From Dunaliella salina (lineage: Eukaryota; Chlorophyta; Chlorophyceae; Chlamydomonadales; Dunaliellaceae), in assembly GCA_002284615.2 (NCBI GenBank), contig MU069597.1, positions 403,960-417,623 on the forward strand: 13,664 nucleotides of DNA, given 5' to 3'. The notes beneath the pieces are model-generated. The model was not told where the DNA came from. It made no database searches and was given only the letters and a program-made list of their open reading frames with translations. Both the position numbers and the translations under genes were made by a program. Shown here piece by piece: positions 1 to 9,324 of the stretch; position 1 is the stretch's first letter, and every line of letters begins with the position of its first letter.

Positions 1-494
1 AACTGTGGCATATAAGCTTAAATACCTGAAATTGAACTGTTGATGCTTGTTGAAATGTCCATTCTTCAGATTTCTGGATTCTGCCAACAAAATTCATTTT
101 CCCTTGCACTCTTTTTCCGAGGCACTTGTTGTTTCCAAGCCACTTGTTGTTTCCATGATGGCACTTGTTGAATGCCTTACCCCTTTGGATCTAGTTAAAG
201 CTTTCAAGGGCTCTTCTCTGAGGCCAAGGTCTGCATGAACGAGTTTGCTGTACACTTCATCTGATTTCAGCTGTAAACACATCTGAATCAGAGGTACACC
301 AAAACTGATTCAGATGTTTAAATTCACACAGTGCATTGTGATTCTTTGATGGACCTGTCCTTTGACTCTGCGTAAGTGCAGGCAGGCATCTAAGAACCTC
401 ATAGTACTTATGTGATTTCCTCATGTACCTCCCTGTGTGTTCGCGAGGGTGAACGCAGGCATCATGTTCAGTTCACATGAGTTATATGCTTGTG
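1..494. other. No gene recognised
   Basis: Open frames here are short (about 60 codons) and overlap on both strands. No domain, convincing exon boundary or RNA gene is visible. The only structure is the short tandem repeat at 121-170. Confidence 0.5.
121..170. repeat. Short tandem repeat, CACTTGTTG core
   Basis: The core CACTTGTTG occurs at 123, 141 and 162. In the first two copies it is followed by TTTCCA, giving units of 18 and 21 bases plus a partial third. This is a small imperfect direct repeat, probably formed by replication slippage. No function is implied. Confidence 0.7.
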
Positions 495-680
495 CTTTCT
501 ACCTCAGCCGCAACAGCTTCGCACCCCCTGAAACACTCGGGGTCCCCGGTTCATATCCCTGGGTGAGGGTTGGCACCTAGAACTTACAGAAATCCGGGTT
601 GTCGGTGGGTTCACCCTAACGGGTTCTTACCTTCATACACGCGGCCTCCGGGCAAGCGTAAACCTTATTTTTGCTCTCTT
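495..680 (+). mobile_element. tRNA-derived SINE-like element
   Basis: A sequence resembling the internal RNA polymerase III promoter of a tRNA is present. A box A-like TACCTCAGCCG lies at 500-510 (one mismatch to TRGYNNANNNG). A box B-like GGTTCATATCC lies at 548-558 (two mismatches to GGTTCGANNCC). The boxes are 38 bases apart, a normal spacing for tRNA-derived promoters. About 120 bases of GC-richer unrelated body follow, ending near a T-rich stretch at 660-672. The layout fits a SINE rather than a functional tRNA, because no full cloverleaf can be drawn. I found no clear target-site duplication, so both ends are estimates. Confidence 0.45.
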
Positions 681-1655
681 GAAATGCAATGAGTCCCCTC
701 TGATCCCTGAACTAATGGATTAATTTCATGTTCTCTTGCTGGTGATCGGTACACCTTTGAGCCTGAGATCACCTATTCATTGTTGCTACATTATCCTATA
801 GACAATCATCACATGCATTGTATTCCAAAACAAGCATAATATTTTCAATTTGTGTATGAAAGCTCTCTTACTTGCAGCCTAGACCAGACCACCCGCAAAG
901 AACAAATAGATAAGCTAGGCAGTTCTAAATCAGGCAATTCCCAACTGAAATTGGTACACATAGACCTGAAGTATTCCTGGAGTAGTAGGGCTGACTTGAA
1001 GGCAGATCAATTTAGATTGAACTTGAAGTTCGAAATTTGCAAGTGATGATTATTAAATTGAATAGCTCTCAAGAATATCCAGTACCTCCAAGTTGGAGAA
1101 AAATATCTTTGCTAGGCAAAGCCAATGAGTACTATTATTCACTAGCTAAAGTAAAGTAAAATAAAGTAAAAGTCTACGCTGGACACTAACCACTGGCAGC
1201 GTGCATTAAGGAAAGACCCAGCAGCTAGCACTAAAACTAACTAACTCAGACCCACCAGAGAGCTGACTAACTACTAAAAGCAACCCAACTAATGTGGATC
1301 CAAAGGGTCACCCACGACGGTTGTCCGCTGCAGCAACTCCTAGCAGGATATTCACTGCAATCAATACTTATTTCTCAAAGTAAGTACCACCACTAGCCAT
1401 GGAACTTTCAGCATCATGGTCCATCACTGCATACTACTAGTAGTAGCAGTGTGCTAGTAGCCTACAAGCTGCCAGCAGTGAGAACTTCCAGGGCGCGAGG
1501 TTGTTGAGCATCCAAGTGAATTGGGTACCACGTGGCACCCATGCCGCAGACACAGCATGTGCAACACACATAAGAGGCACCAAAGGATTGGTTGCAAGCC
1601 ATGAAAATTAAGAAAAGACGCCTCTTTGGGGCTTAAGGGGCCAAATCATCAAAAC
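681..1655. other. Non-coding stretch, nothing recognised
   Basis: No convincing exon or RNA gene is seen. Small features are an AAGTA-rich run around 1149-1171 and CTAGTAG repeats near 1436-1460. The longest open frame (852-1046 on the plus strand) has no recognisable similarity. Confidence 0.45.
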
Positions 1656-2002
1656 TGGTTGAAACACCCATTGGTTCATTAAGGGATCAACCAGCCGCTT
1701 GATTCAACCATTTCCTGGTTGACTCTGATTGATTCAACAGAATGGTTGATTCAAGTGGGAAACAACCAAATGGTTGAAACACCCATTGATTCATTGAGGG
1801 ATCAACCAGCTGCTTGATTCAACCATTTCCTTGTTGATTCTGGTTGATTCAACAAGAATGGTTGATTCAAGTGGGAAACAACCAGATGGTTGAAACACCC
1901 ATTGATTCATTGAGGGATCAACCAGCCGCTTGATTCAACCATTTCCTTGTTGATTATGGTTGATCCAACAAGAATGGTTGATTCAAGTGGGAAACAACCA
2001 GT
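1656..2002. repeat. Minisatellite: three 115-116 bp units
   Basis: The marker TGGTTGAAAC starts units at 1656, 1771 and 1887, giving periods of 115 and 116 bp. A partial fourth copy (CCCATTGATTCA) follows at 2004-2015. Each unit contains several copies of TTGATTCAA, which is self-complementary except for its central T. Each unit also has two arms, one starting CTTGATTCAACCATT and one ending AATGGTTGATTCAAG, that can pair over about 28 bases as an imperfect hairpin. Copies differ by scattered substitutions, mostly between the first and the later two. No coding role is apparent. Confidence 0.9.
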
Positions 2003-2368
2003 TCCCATTGATTCAACCCGGTTGAATCAACAGCTGCAACTTTTCCGACGGATGTGCATCGTGAGTTGAGAGTTGAAGGCACGGAAGCAACTGTGATGAT
2101 ACGATGGAGAGCAAAATCAAGCATGCAGCAATGCTCGCAGTGCATACAGCAAGGCACACTGGTAAAGCATTCACACATGCACGTTTATCATGGCATGCTC
2201 AAGAGCTGTCATGGGCATTGTGGCTCTGACAAGTTAAGGGGATTGCAACTGAAAGCTTCAGTCAATGAAAGACTGGCTTCACCAATTCTTCAGCGTCGGT
2301 CCCCACTTGTCTCCTTATATTTTGCCCAAGTATTATACTTGGACTCACCCAAACACATCATCCGCAAT
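2003..2368. other. Non-coding stretch, nothing recognised
   Basis: A plus-strand frame opens at 2054 and is long only because it runs through the TG microsatellite, which reads as alternating Val-Cys. The part before the repeat shows no recognisable domain, so I do not call a gene. Confidence 0.45.
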
Positions 2369-2372
2369 GTGT

Positions 2373-2459
<87 letters not shown>
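2369..2459. repeat. (TG)n microsatellite, about 45 units
   Basis: A near-pure TG dinucleotide run of about 90 bases with one interruption (TATG near 2377). Such tracts are common in eukaryotic non-coding DNA and are length-polymorphic. The alternating purine-pyrimidine pattern can adopt Z-DNA. It creates false long open frames on both strands. Confidence 0.97.
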
Positions 2460-3884
2460 GCCTGCTCTCGACGTTCACACTTAGAGGGTCGAGCAAGCCA
2501 CATGGGATGACACCATCCCGTCGACATGCAATTTGTGTGATGCTCAGGATGACGTGCAGGATGAGCAGCATGCCAGTTTCAAATGCACTCACCCTCAAGT
2601 GTGCAATCTCAGGCTCAAGTAAGCATCTCTGTTTCCTGGTCCTCTCCTGTCTCTTTCTCCTACAACTTCACGGATGGTTCCTTACTTGTGTGCACCTCAC
2701 CATGTCCAGTCACATGACATGTGTCGTTTCCTTAACCATAAGCAATGAGTTTTATCCCTTCCCTTATGATCTTCTCCTTTATTATGAACAGGCTAGCAGT
2801 CAGTCGCTTTGAAAAAAGGAGGCCTTCTTTTGTGTAAACTCGGTTGCCTGCAACTTTGCAGTTGTCTCAGCCAGACCATGATCGAAGGTTCCAAGGAAGT
2901 CCTTGATTCTCAACCTAACACCAGGGCCCCCCATGAGATGAGGCTGTAGGCTGCTGACAGTGTTCTGCCCAATAGCATTGACCTTGCCCCCCCCCATTTT
3001 CTTCCTCCCCCAAGCGCCTTTCATTTGCACAAAGCTTTCCATTGGAATTTCAATTTGTTCACCACTGCGTACCCATTACGCACTCCATCTCGGCCATTCA
3101 TTTTCAAAAATAACCATGAAAGCATTCCGCACTGCTCCCAAACCTTTATATATTGCGCATAGGATATTCTGGGTATGGCACTTGCTTGTCTCAAAGTTTC
3201 TGCTTGCTTTTGAAGGCTGAACAGCCGAACTTCCCAGCTTCAGGCCTAATCACATTGTAAGCCTTGTGATGAAATGAATCCCGGGGCCTCAAGCCATCAA
3301 TTTTTGAATGCACACTCTTATCTTCTGTCCCTTTACACTGCACCGAAGAAATATCTGTGAGGCATACAAAGCCTGTACATTTTTTCATGCAGTTGTCTGG
3401 AAGCGAAGGCATTCCAATTATAATCAGGAACAAAACAAGTTTTTTTTTTTGGCAAAGTAAATCAATGCTAGACAAGTGCGCCCTTCAACCAAGGACACAC
3501 TAATCAGCATCAGAGAAAACCGTCAGACGTGCTGTTTCCCCACTTGGAAACACACAATCCTGCGGGACGAGCCTGTGCCAAACAAGACTGTTCACCTTCA
3601 AGTTCCTTGAGTGTGTAAGTTTAAATGAATGAAGCATCGAATGCGCCTCAATGAAATGCAAGCTGCCGCATGGGGACGTCAACTTATTTTGCCTACCAAT
3701 GACAGTGTATGCAGATAAGGCTGCAAATGCTCAATGCCATAAGAAATCCCACAGGCAAGGGCTGTAGAATCCGCCTTAAACAACTCGTTGAACCCACGTA
3801 GCTCTTAGGCAAGAACCCCCCCAGGCAAGCACTATCTCCAGGAAGCTTGGTTTTCCCATGCAAGCACATTCTTCTGCGCTGAAG
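2460..3884. other. Non-coding stretch, nothing recognised
   Basis: No exon or RNA gene could be supported. The stretch contains an interrupted palindrome at 2489-2525, a run of nine or so C near 2990 and a T11 run at 3440-3450. Open frames of 60-94 codons occur on both strands without recognisable motifs. Confidence 0.45.
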
Positions 3885-3897
3885 CCTTTAAAAAGGG
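3885..3897 (+). promoter_or_regulatory. TATA-like box (candidate)
   Basis: CCTTTAAAAAGGG is a TATA-like A/T core flanked by G/C. A start site about 30 bases downstream would give a leader of roughly 155 bases before the ATG at 4082. The call rests only on position relative to that ATG, and such A/T cores also occur by chance. Confidence 0.25.
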
Positions 3898-4081
3898 GAC
3901 CGCCGACTGAAGAATTTCAGGCTGAAAAGGTGATCAACACCAAACCTAGAGACTAGTGTACTACCTGGAGTAGAAATACCTGCGCAACCACAGAACCAGA
4001 AGCACAACCACGACCACCACTACCACTGGGAGGTGTTTCCGAAGGAAAGCCTGCAAAGTGCCAAGGCAAAGTGTATCAAGG

Positions 4082-4093
4082 ATGGACGCCAAA
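4082..4093 (+). CDS. Candidate first coding exon (Met-Asp-Ala-Lys)
   Basis: The ATG at 4082 has a favourable initiation context, with A at -3 and G at +4. After four codons (MDAK) comes a perfect splice donor, GTAAGT (4094-4099). The preceding 150 bases are rich in CA and AACCAC motifs, as many plant 5' leaders are, with a TATA-like box at 3885. This fits a short first exon of a plus-strand gene ending in phase 0. I could not identify a following exon. It may equally be a chance combination in intergenic DNA, so no product is proposed. Confidence 0.25.
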
Positions 4094-4099
4094 GTAAGT

Positions 4100-7000
4100 T
4101 TGCAATTGATATCTCAGCGTTACACTCAAACAATTCCAGACAATTATATGAAACAGCATGGTATGACTATTCCTTCGTGTAGCATGGCTTTTTAAGATTT
4201 TTGTTAAGTAGGGCCACCATCCTCTCGAAAAGATGATGCCAACTATTACACCTCGTTAACACCTGCATCGTTCCTAGCCATGAGAAGCTTAATGGAGAGT
4301 ACATTGTACATGCACCTGGCAATGCCAAGCAGGTTTGGAAAAGAAAAGTCCCATAGGCAGGCTAAGCGAATGCTGTTTAAGCAAGAGAAAAAGTGGCTGA
4401 TGGATTAACATGCTGCATCACTTGGAACTAGCCTGCCCATGCGGCCTCAATCTTCCCAAAACCACATGCAAAATAAGGACCTACAAAATTACTCTCAACA
4501 TTCAAGTGGTCGTCCACACGAACGGATCCTCCCAACCAGGCCAAACTGTCTCACTTGGCATTTTTAGACCATATCTCAGCTCCCTCTGAAGAGTGTAGTA
4601 GTGAAAAGTCAGAAGGACAAATAAGGTGCTGTTCCTCAGCCAAGCACCAACCCAAGACATGAGGATCCCATAGTTCATTTTTGTGATGGCTGCAACTCTG
4701 GTGCAGAGCTGGACCAGAACTCAGCCCCTGAACAGGGAGACAGAACGGAAGTTTCTGGAAGGCCCATGAAAATTTTGCGCTGGACCTCTCCATCCTCCCC
4801 ACCCTCACCCCTTCAACCTCCCTCCTCCAGTGCCCCTTCAAAACAAACAATAAGGGTATGGATTTGCTCCTTCTGGAATTCCCTTCAACATATTCACCAC
4901 ACTGAAGAAGTGAGTTGCAGCAGACTTATGGGGAAGGATCTTAGCAGCGGACGCCTAAGCACACCTGACCTGCCAGGCACCCACAACTGGCTTGCAAGCC
5001 CACAAACTGCCCTGCTAACTTCACCAAACAATAAAACATTGAAATTGTTACAACCTTATGAGTTTAGATTGATTTGCTGTCCGCCTCCACAAATCCAGCT
5101 GTCCACTCGCATGCGATTGTGGCACTGACCCTGAGTCTCGCACATGGATTCCCCGATTGGTTCAAACTCTGTAAAGGGTGCCAACAAACAGTTCTCAATT
5201 TTGGGAGATAGAATGATATATTCAGAATCCTGCAGAAGTGGCCCAGAAAATTTCTTGAGAGGGGCCCCAAAGAGTCGCGACCCCTCCTCCCCACATTCGA
5301 CACCTCTGACTGGACCTGTACAAAAGCTACAGGAACCAGCCTCCTGGCCTAGACCAGGACAATCAAATCGAGCCAGCAGACATTTCAGTGTGTCGACTTC
5401 AGGCAGACCACCAATTGAGCCCGCTTGAATTTCAAATAAAGCATTGTGTTGTGGGCTGAACCTTTGTGCCAAATTTAGGGGGGGGCTTGCAGGCAAGGGT
5501 AAGCTGATGGAGGCCTCTCCTTCGATGCCCACGCTCATCCTGATGAGTGGTCCGCACCAGCACGCTTCCCCAGTACCCACCCGCAAAATCCGACACCGCA
5601 GTATGTTAAGATGACCTAAGAGCAGCCTGGGTCTTAGATTGTTGGAAAATTTGTGCAAGCACAAAATCCACCTTTTCTGCCAAAATGGGCAGAAAACAGC
5701 CCAAGAGCTACATAGGGCACAGAATCCACATGCTAACTTATTCTGCATAACTCAATGCATTGGACACAAAGCCATGCCTGGCATGCTCAGGGAATGCAAG
5801 GGTGCACACTGGAGGCAAGAGCTAAGTGAGAATGGCTGCAGGGTCCTGTGTGGGAACGAACGGTTGCCACGCCCCGATACAGTATCCTGCCAATTGCCAG
5901 ACAGAAGCCTCTGCCAACTCTGCTCAAACCGCCTCAGAGCTAATTAAAAAAACAAATTCTCAGAACCAAGTTTGTCTGATGTGATGAGCCATTCTGCGCA
6001 AAAGGCCTGCACGTGTTCGCCCTCAGCTAGCCAGACCCACCCCCTTTGCGCCTGAAACCTCAAGCTTTAACCTCAAGCAAGTGCACGTGGACCCAGGATG
6101 TGCCCTGCATATCCAGATGGTCACCTGCTGTGAGCTGGGGGAAGGCTGGGTGGGGGGTTGCTCAGTCAGCAACGAGAAGTGCTGACAATTGGGGACGGCA
6201 TTTTCTGCTTTATCCCATTTCAATCTTGGGGCATCAGTGGAAGAAAGAGATCTTGACTCGAATTTCAAATGCTTAGGTCAGCCAAGTAGGTGAGTGTCAC
6301 TGTCCTAGTGCAGCTTACCAATTCCGAGTGTACTGGACCTTTGCTTGTACATTTTTGAACAACCCGCACATTCTTTTGCCGGGGGTGCCCAGGGTGTGGG
6401 GCCAGGAAACAGGCAAAATGCCTACCAAAGTGGGGTCTCCAGAGAGTCGTCTCCTGGCTTGCCTGCCCAGCAGCGATGGCTGAGCACTGCACTGGAAGCT
6501 TATTCTGGGGCCCTGGGGATTGGGGCAGGGGTCTTGAAAAGTCCCTGATATTGATTTACAACATGCCGGGCAGCCAGACTTCATGGCTGAAGGCTGTAAA
6601 CCCCATTGTCAGCGTTGTAACCGTTGACTTGCAACATGGAGAGTGAATCACAGAGCGACCATTGCACGATTAGTAGCCACTTGAACTTGCTGCAAGTGGT
6701 CAGCCTCCAGAGCCCTCAAGTCTGAGTCTCCCAATGTCATACAGTGCGCCCAAACACATTGCTTGCCTGGTTTCCATATTTGTACCGCTTTCGCCAGCAG
6801 GTGCGTTATGAGTGACCACAGAGTAGTCCTTTGGGGCCGACCTTGCTCCCTTCCCCCTTCTCTTTTCATCACTCCAATGGAACAGGTATGAGCCAAGACA
6901 TGCAATTGTCCACATGGTCAGCTACCCCTAAATATCCATCTGCCCATGCAGGCCCTTCTTCCAATCTTGTGCATTCCATGAACACACCGAACATGTCTTT

Positions 7001-8183
7001 AAGTCCCAGGCATTGAGAGGTGCAGAAACTTGGCACAAGCTGTTTGCTCAAGTGCTGTCTTAACCTCATTACTTTGGTAGGAAGAGTTTGCTGTTCAGAC
7101 TTGCACCGCATGACCAGCACTCCTGGACTTTAGCAAAGTGTAAGGTCATCGGATTATGCTTTGAAGGCAGTTGTTGGGGGCCAAGGGAAGGGGGGGGGGG
7201 GGTGGCCGCAAGAGGAGCATGCTGTTGGCGGGACCCATTAGGACAGGTTTGGAAGACAGTGCACGAAGCGACATTGCTATGTAACCATGCAACCCACAGC
7301 GACCTGAGCACATCCCCTGGTTCCGCTCAATGCAATGTACCTGTCAAAACTTAAGTGAGGCTAATCAGTGGTCATGTGAAATACTTTTCTTTTGACAGTC
7401 ATAGCAGTCAACTTTGCTCATTTTGCCCATTATTCCACTTTTTCTGAGCCGCACAAGCAAGCACATTCCCACACCCAATTTCATGTTAAAGTTACTGCCA
7501 AATTTGGCCGGGGACTGTGGGGGCGCAGCGTGGAGGACTGTGCTCAGTAGGAAACAACCCAGCATCTTGGCAAACTTTTTTGCTTTGGAAGCTTTCCTGC
7601 TGCCCAACGGCATGTATCTCACCCATCGTTTGCTTGTGGAGTCGTGCTCCCGAATGTTGTGGAGCCGTGCATTGATGAGTACAAAACAGGGTTGCAAAAA
7701 AAACTGGGGATGGGGAGGCCTCCAGGGCCTGGACAAGTTTGGGAGAAAAGACCAAAGGGCAATCGACACTCCTTTAGGATGCTCCCCACTAGAAAGAGAA
7801 GGCCCACAGGGCCTTCGCACACAACCTGACAGCTGAGCTTCATCATATACAGACATGGAGTCACTCAGATGCATGAACACACTATGGGGAGATCTCATCC
7901 CCATGGTCACCATCAAATGAAATCACCATCCGCTTCACCAAAACATCTTGTGCAACCACGCATCAACCATGATACGCGCCCCTGTAAAATTTGGTTTACA
8001 AAATTGCACAAACCGTGCAGGAGGTTTTCCCCCCAAAAGCACTCAGGGCTTGCTGAAAACCTGCTCTGAAGCTTTGTGAACAAAGAAACAAATTCTGGAC
8101 AATCCATCCAACAATTGAGCAAATTGATTCTGGACAGATATGTTAATGTTGGCTTGCTCCCTGGCTGTTCCCCTTCCTAGACT
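4100..8183. other. ORF-rich stretch, no gene identified
   Basis: Open frames of 80-230 codons occur on both strands. The longest are minus 5056-5748, minus 7365-7916 and plus 4766-5128. None shows a recognisable domain, conserved motif or convincing chain of exons. A G13 run lies at 7190-7202. The region could be intron of a plus-strand gene beginning near 4082, 3' flank or intron of SEC22, or intergenic DNA. Confidence 0.4.
5056..5748 (-). other. Unassigned long ORF, 230 codons
   Basis: This is the longest open frame in the window that does not run through a microsatellite. The translation is Cys-, Leu- and Gly-rich with no recognisable domain, signal peptide or membrane segment. The opposite strand is also open over part of it (5144-5428) and reads as a Ser/Pro-rich peptide that ends just before an AATAAA (5434-5439). 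Mutual openness on both strands often reflects base composition. It may be a real exon, an antisense shadow or chance. I assign no function. Confidence 0.15.
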
Positions 8184-8300
8184 CATACCGTAGCTACATG
8201 ACCAGTTCGAATATTAATCAATTATGGAGCAAAAAATCGGAAATCTTTATTAATTAATCCCAAGCGTTTGAACTCCACTCAAATTGTAATTTAATTAGTT

Positions 8301-8484
8301 TTGGGGCTGAGAACGGCAAGTGCTGAAAATGGCCCCCAGCTCAATTCTAACCCCCCAGCTAAATGGCTTAAGCCTGTATCCCCTATCCAGCGGCTCTTAG
8401 CGGACCAAGCCAGGCTTGCCAGGGCCCAGGCATTTAAGAAGGGGCAGCCTGTGAAGCAGAGGAACCCTATGGGGCGACCTCAAG
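8301..8484 (+). CDS. Candidate exon A, unknown protein
   Basis: The frame is open through 8564 with a protein-like composition: basic and Gln/Ala-rich, including KWLKPVSPIQRLLADQARLA. A splice donor GTGACA at 8485 ends the exon after the first base of a codon (phase 1). The 5' limit is uncertain; AG acceptors occur at 8297-8298 and 8311-8312. The phase matches candidate exon B, across a 71-nt intron. The exon lies inside the 8184-9778 transposon, so it may belong to the element or be a captured host fragment. I recognise no family. Confidence 0.3.
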
Positions 8485-8555
8485 GTGACAGCTCGGTTGA
8501 TGTTGCATGCATGGGCTCCAGTGTGTTTGGCACACGTGACAGTGACAGCTTGCAG

Positions 8556-8750
8556 ATTGCTTAGGGTTGGATGCTGATGCTGAGGTGTGCTCTTCCCAGG
8601 GAGCAAACATGCGGCCAAGCCCCTCCATGCATGAGGCCAGACCCTCAGATGTCCATGAGGCTGGACCCAATGTTGGCGCTGATGCGAACAACGCAAAGCA
8701 GTACCAACTGTATTCAGATGACATAGACGAGCTTCTGTGTGATGTGATTT
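8556..8750 (+). CDS. Candidate exon B, unknown acidic protein
   Basis: It follows an acceptor (TTGCAG at 8550-8555), and its first two bases complete the split codon left by exon A as Asp. The translation is open and Asp/Ala-rich. It contains an 8-residue tandem repeat (HEARPSDV then HEAGPNVG) and the acidic segment QYQLYSDDIDELLCDVI. It ends at a good donor, GTATGT (8751-8756), in phase 1. The next stretch holds the G-run and the hAT insertion, which would then sit in an intron. No homologous family is recognised and no third exon was found. Confidence 0.3.
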
Positions 8751-8759
8751 GTATGTGTG

Positions 8760-8784
8760 NGGGGGGGGGGGGGGGGNGGGGGGG
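8760..8784. repeat. Poly-G run with two unresolved bases
   Basis: An uninterrupted G tract contains N at 8760 and 8777, followed by GTGGGTGTGGGTGTGGGGGC. The ambiguous bases are most likely sequencing trouble in the homopolymer, so the true length is unknown. The strand has G-quadruplex potential. Confidence 0.9.
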
Positions 8785-9001
8785 CGTGGGTGTGGGTGTG
8801 GGGGCGCGCGCACCACTGTGCTGATGTTGTGAATGCACGTTCCTTCATGGGTGCATGTTCCATTCTTTTGTGCAGGGTTGGGTCATTCGCGGGTCTAGGA
8901 GTTACCGTTCGCGTATATACGTGTAGAATACGCGTACGTCGCGTATATACGCGAATTTAGAGGGCCATTTTGGGGAGGGAGGGTTTTGGATGGGGGAAGC
9001 A

Positions 9002-9012
9002 GGATTCGAACC
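9002..9012 (-). promoter_or_regulatory. tRNA box B-like motif within the hAT element
   Basis: On the minus strand this reads GGTTCGAATCC, a perfect match to the polymerase III box B. Flanking bases allow a 4-bp T-arm-like stem around TTCGAAT. A weak box A-like TAGTTAAATGT lies about 60 bases upstream on the same strand, farther than in a normal tRNA. It could be a tRNA or SINE remnant or coincidence. No complete tRNA can be folded. Confidence 0.3.
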
Positions 9013-9114
9013 TGGGACCCCCACCCCAACCACCCCCTGCCACCCCCCAAACCCCACAAACATTTAACTATCAGAAGGGAAGGGTGCTGAGTGGGATTAT
9101 GTCACACCTGAAGC

Positions 9115-9324
9115 ATGGATGGGGCCAAGCAGACCAAGAACAAGTGCAAACTGTGTGAGCATGTGTACCATGGTGGTGCCTGGCGCATCAGACAGCATCT
9201 CTTGCAAGTTGCTGGCTCTGGGGTGGCCAGCTGCACCTTGTGCACCTGGGAAGCTGGAGCCAGTGAAAAAGGTGATGCAGCAGATAGAGCAGAAGAGCAA
9301 GCAGACGACGACCTGTTTTATTGA
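9115..9324 (+). CDS. BED zinc-finger-only ORF of the hAT element
   Basis: This 69-codon frame carries the BED-type DNA-binding finger found at the N-terminus of hAT transposases. Cys11 and Cys14 form the C-x2-C pair, followed by HGGAWRIRQHL with His28, and then Cys40 in GVASC. An acidic tail of about 25 residues ends in DDDLFY before a TGA. The catalytic RNase H-like domain and the hAT dimerisation region are missing, so the product could bind DNA but not transpose. The ATG at 9115 lies four codons before a Lys-rich run that normally precedes the finger. It is probably the remnant of a deleted transposase gene. Expression is unknown, and it may be a pseudogene. Confidence 0.75.
   Translation: MDGAKQTKNKCKLCEHVYHGGAWRIRQHLLQVAGSGVASCTLCTWEAGASEKGDAADRAEEQADDDLFY

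Noticed and set aside
1656..2015. CRISPR-like array
   Set aside because: The units are 115-116 bp direct tandem copies with no spacers, in a eukaryotic context. This is a minisatellite.
2054..2812. 252-codon plus-strand ORF
   Set aside because: Its length comes from reading through the TG microsatellite as alternating Val and Cys. The flanking parts show no domain.
3440..3450. T11 run considered as the poly(A) tail of a minus-strand retrocopy
   Set aside because: No adjacent reverse-oriented gene-like or SINE-like body or target duplication was visible.
7365..7916. 183-codon minus-strand ORF
   Set aside because: No domain or coherent motif is seen, and the opposite strand is equally open (7414-7836). 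It was left unannotated.
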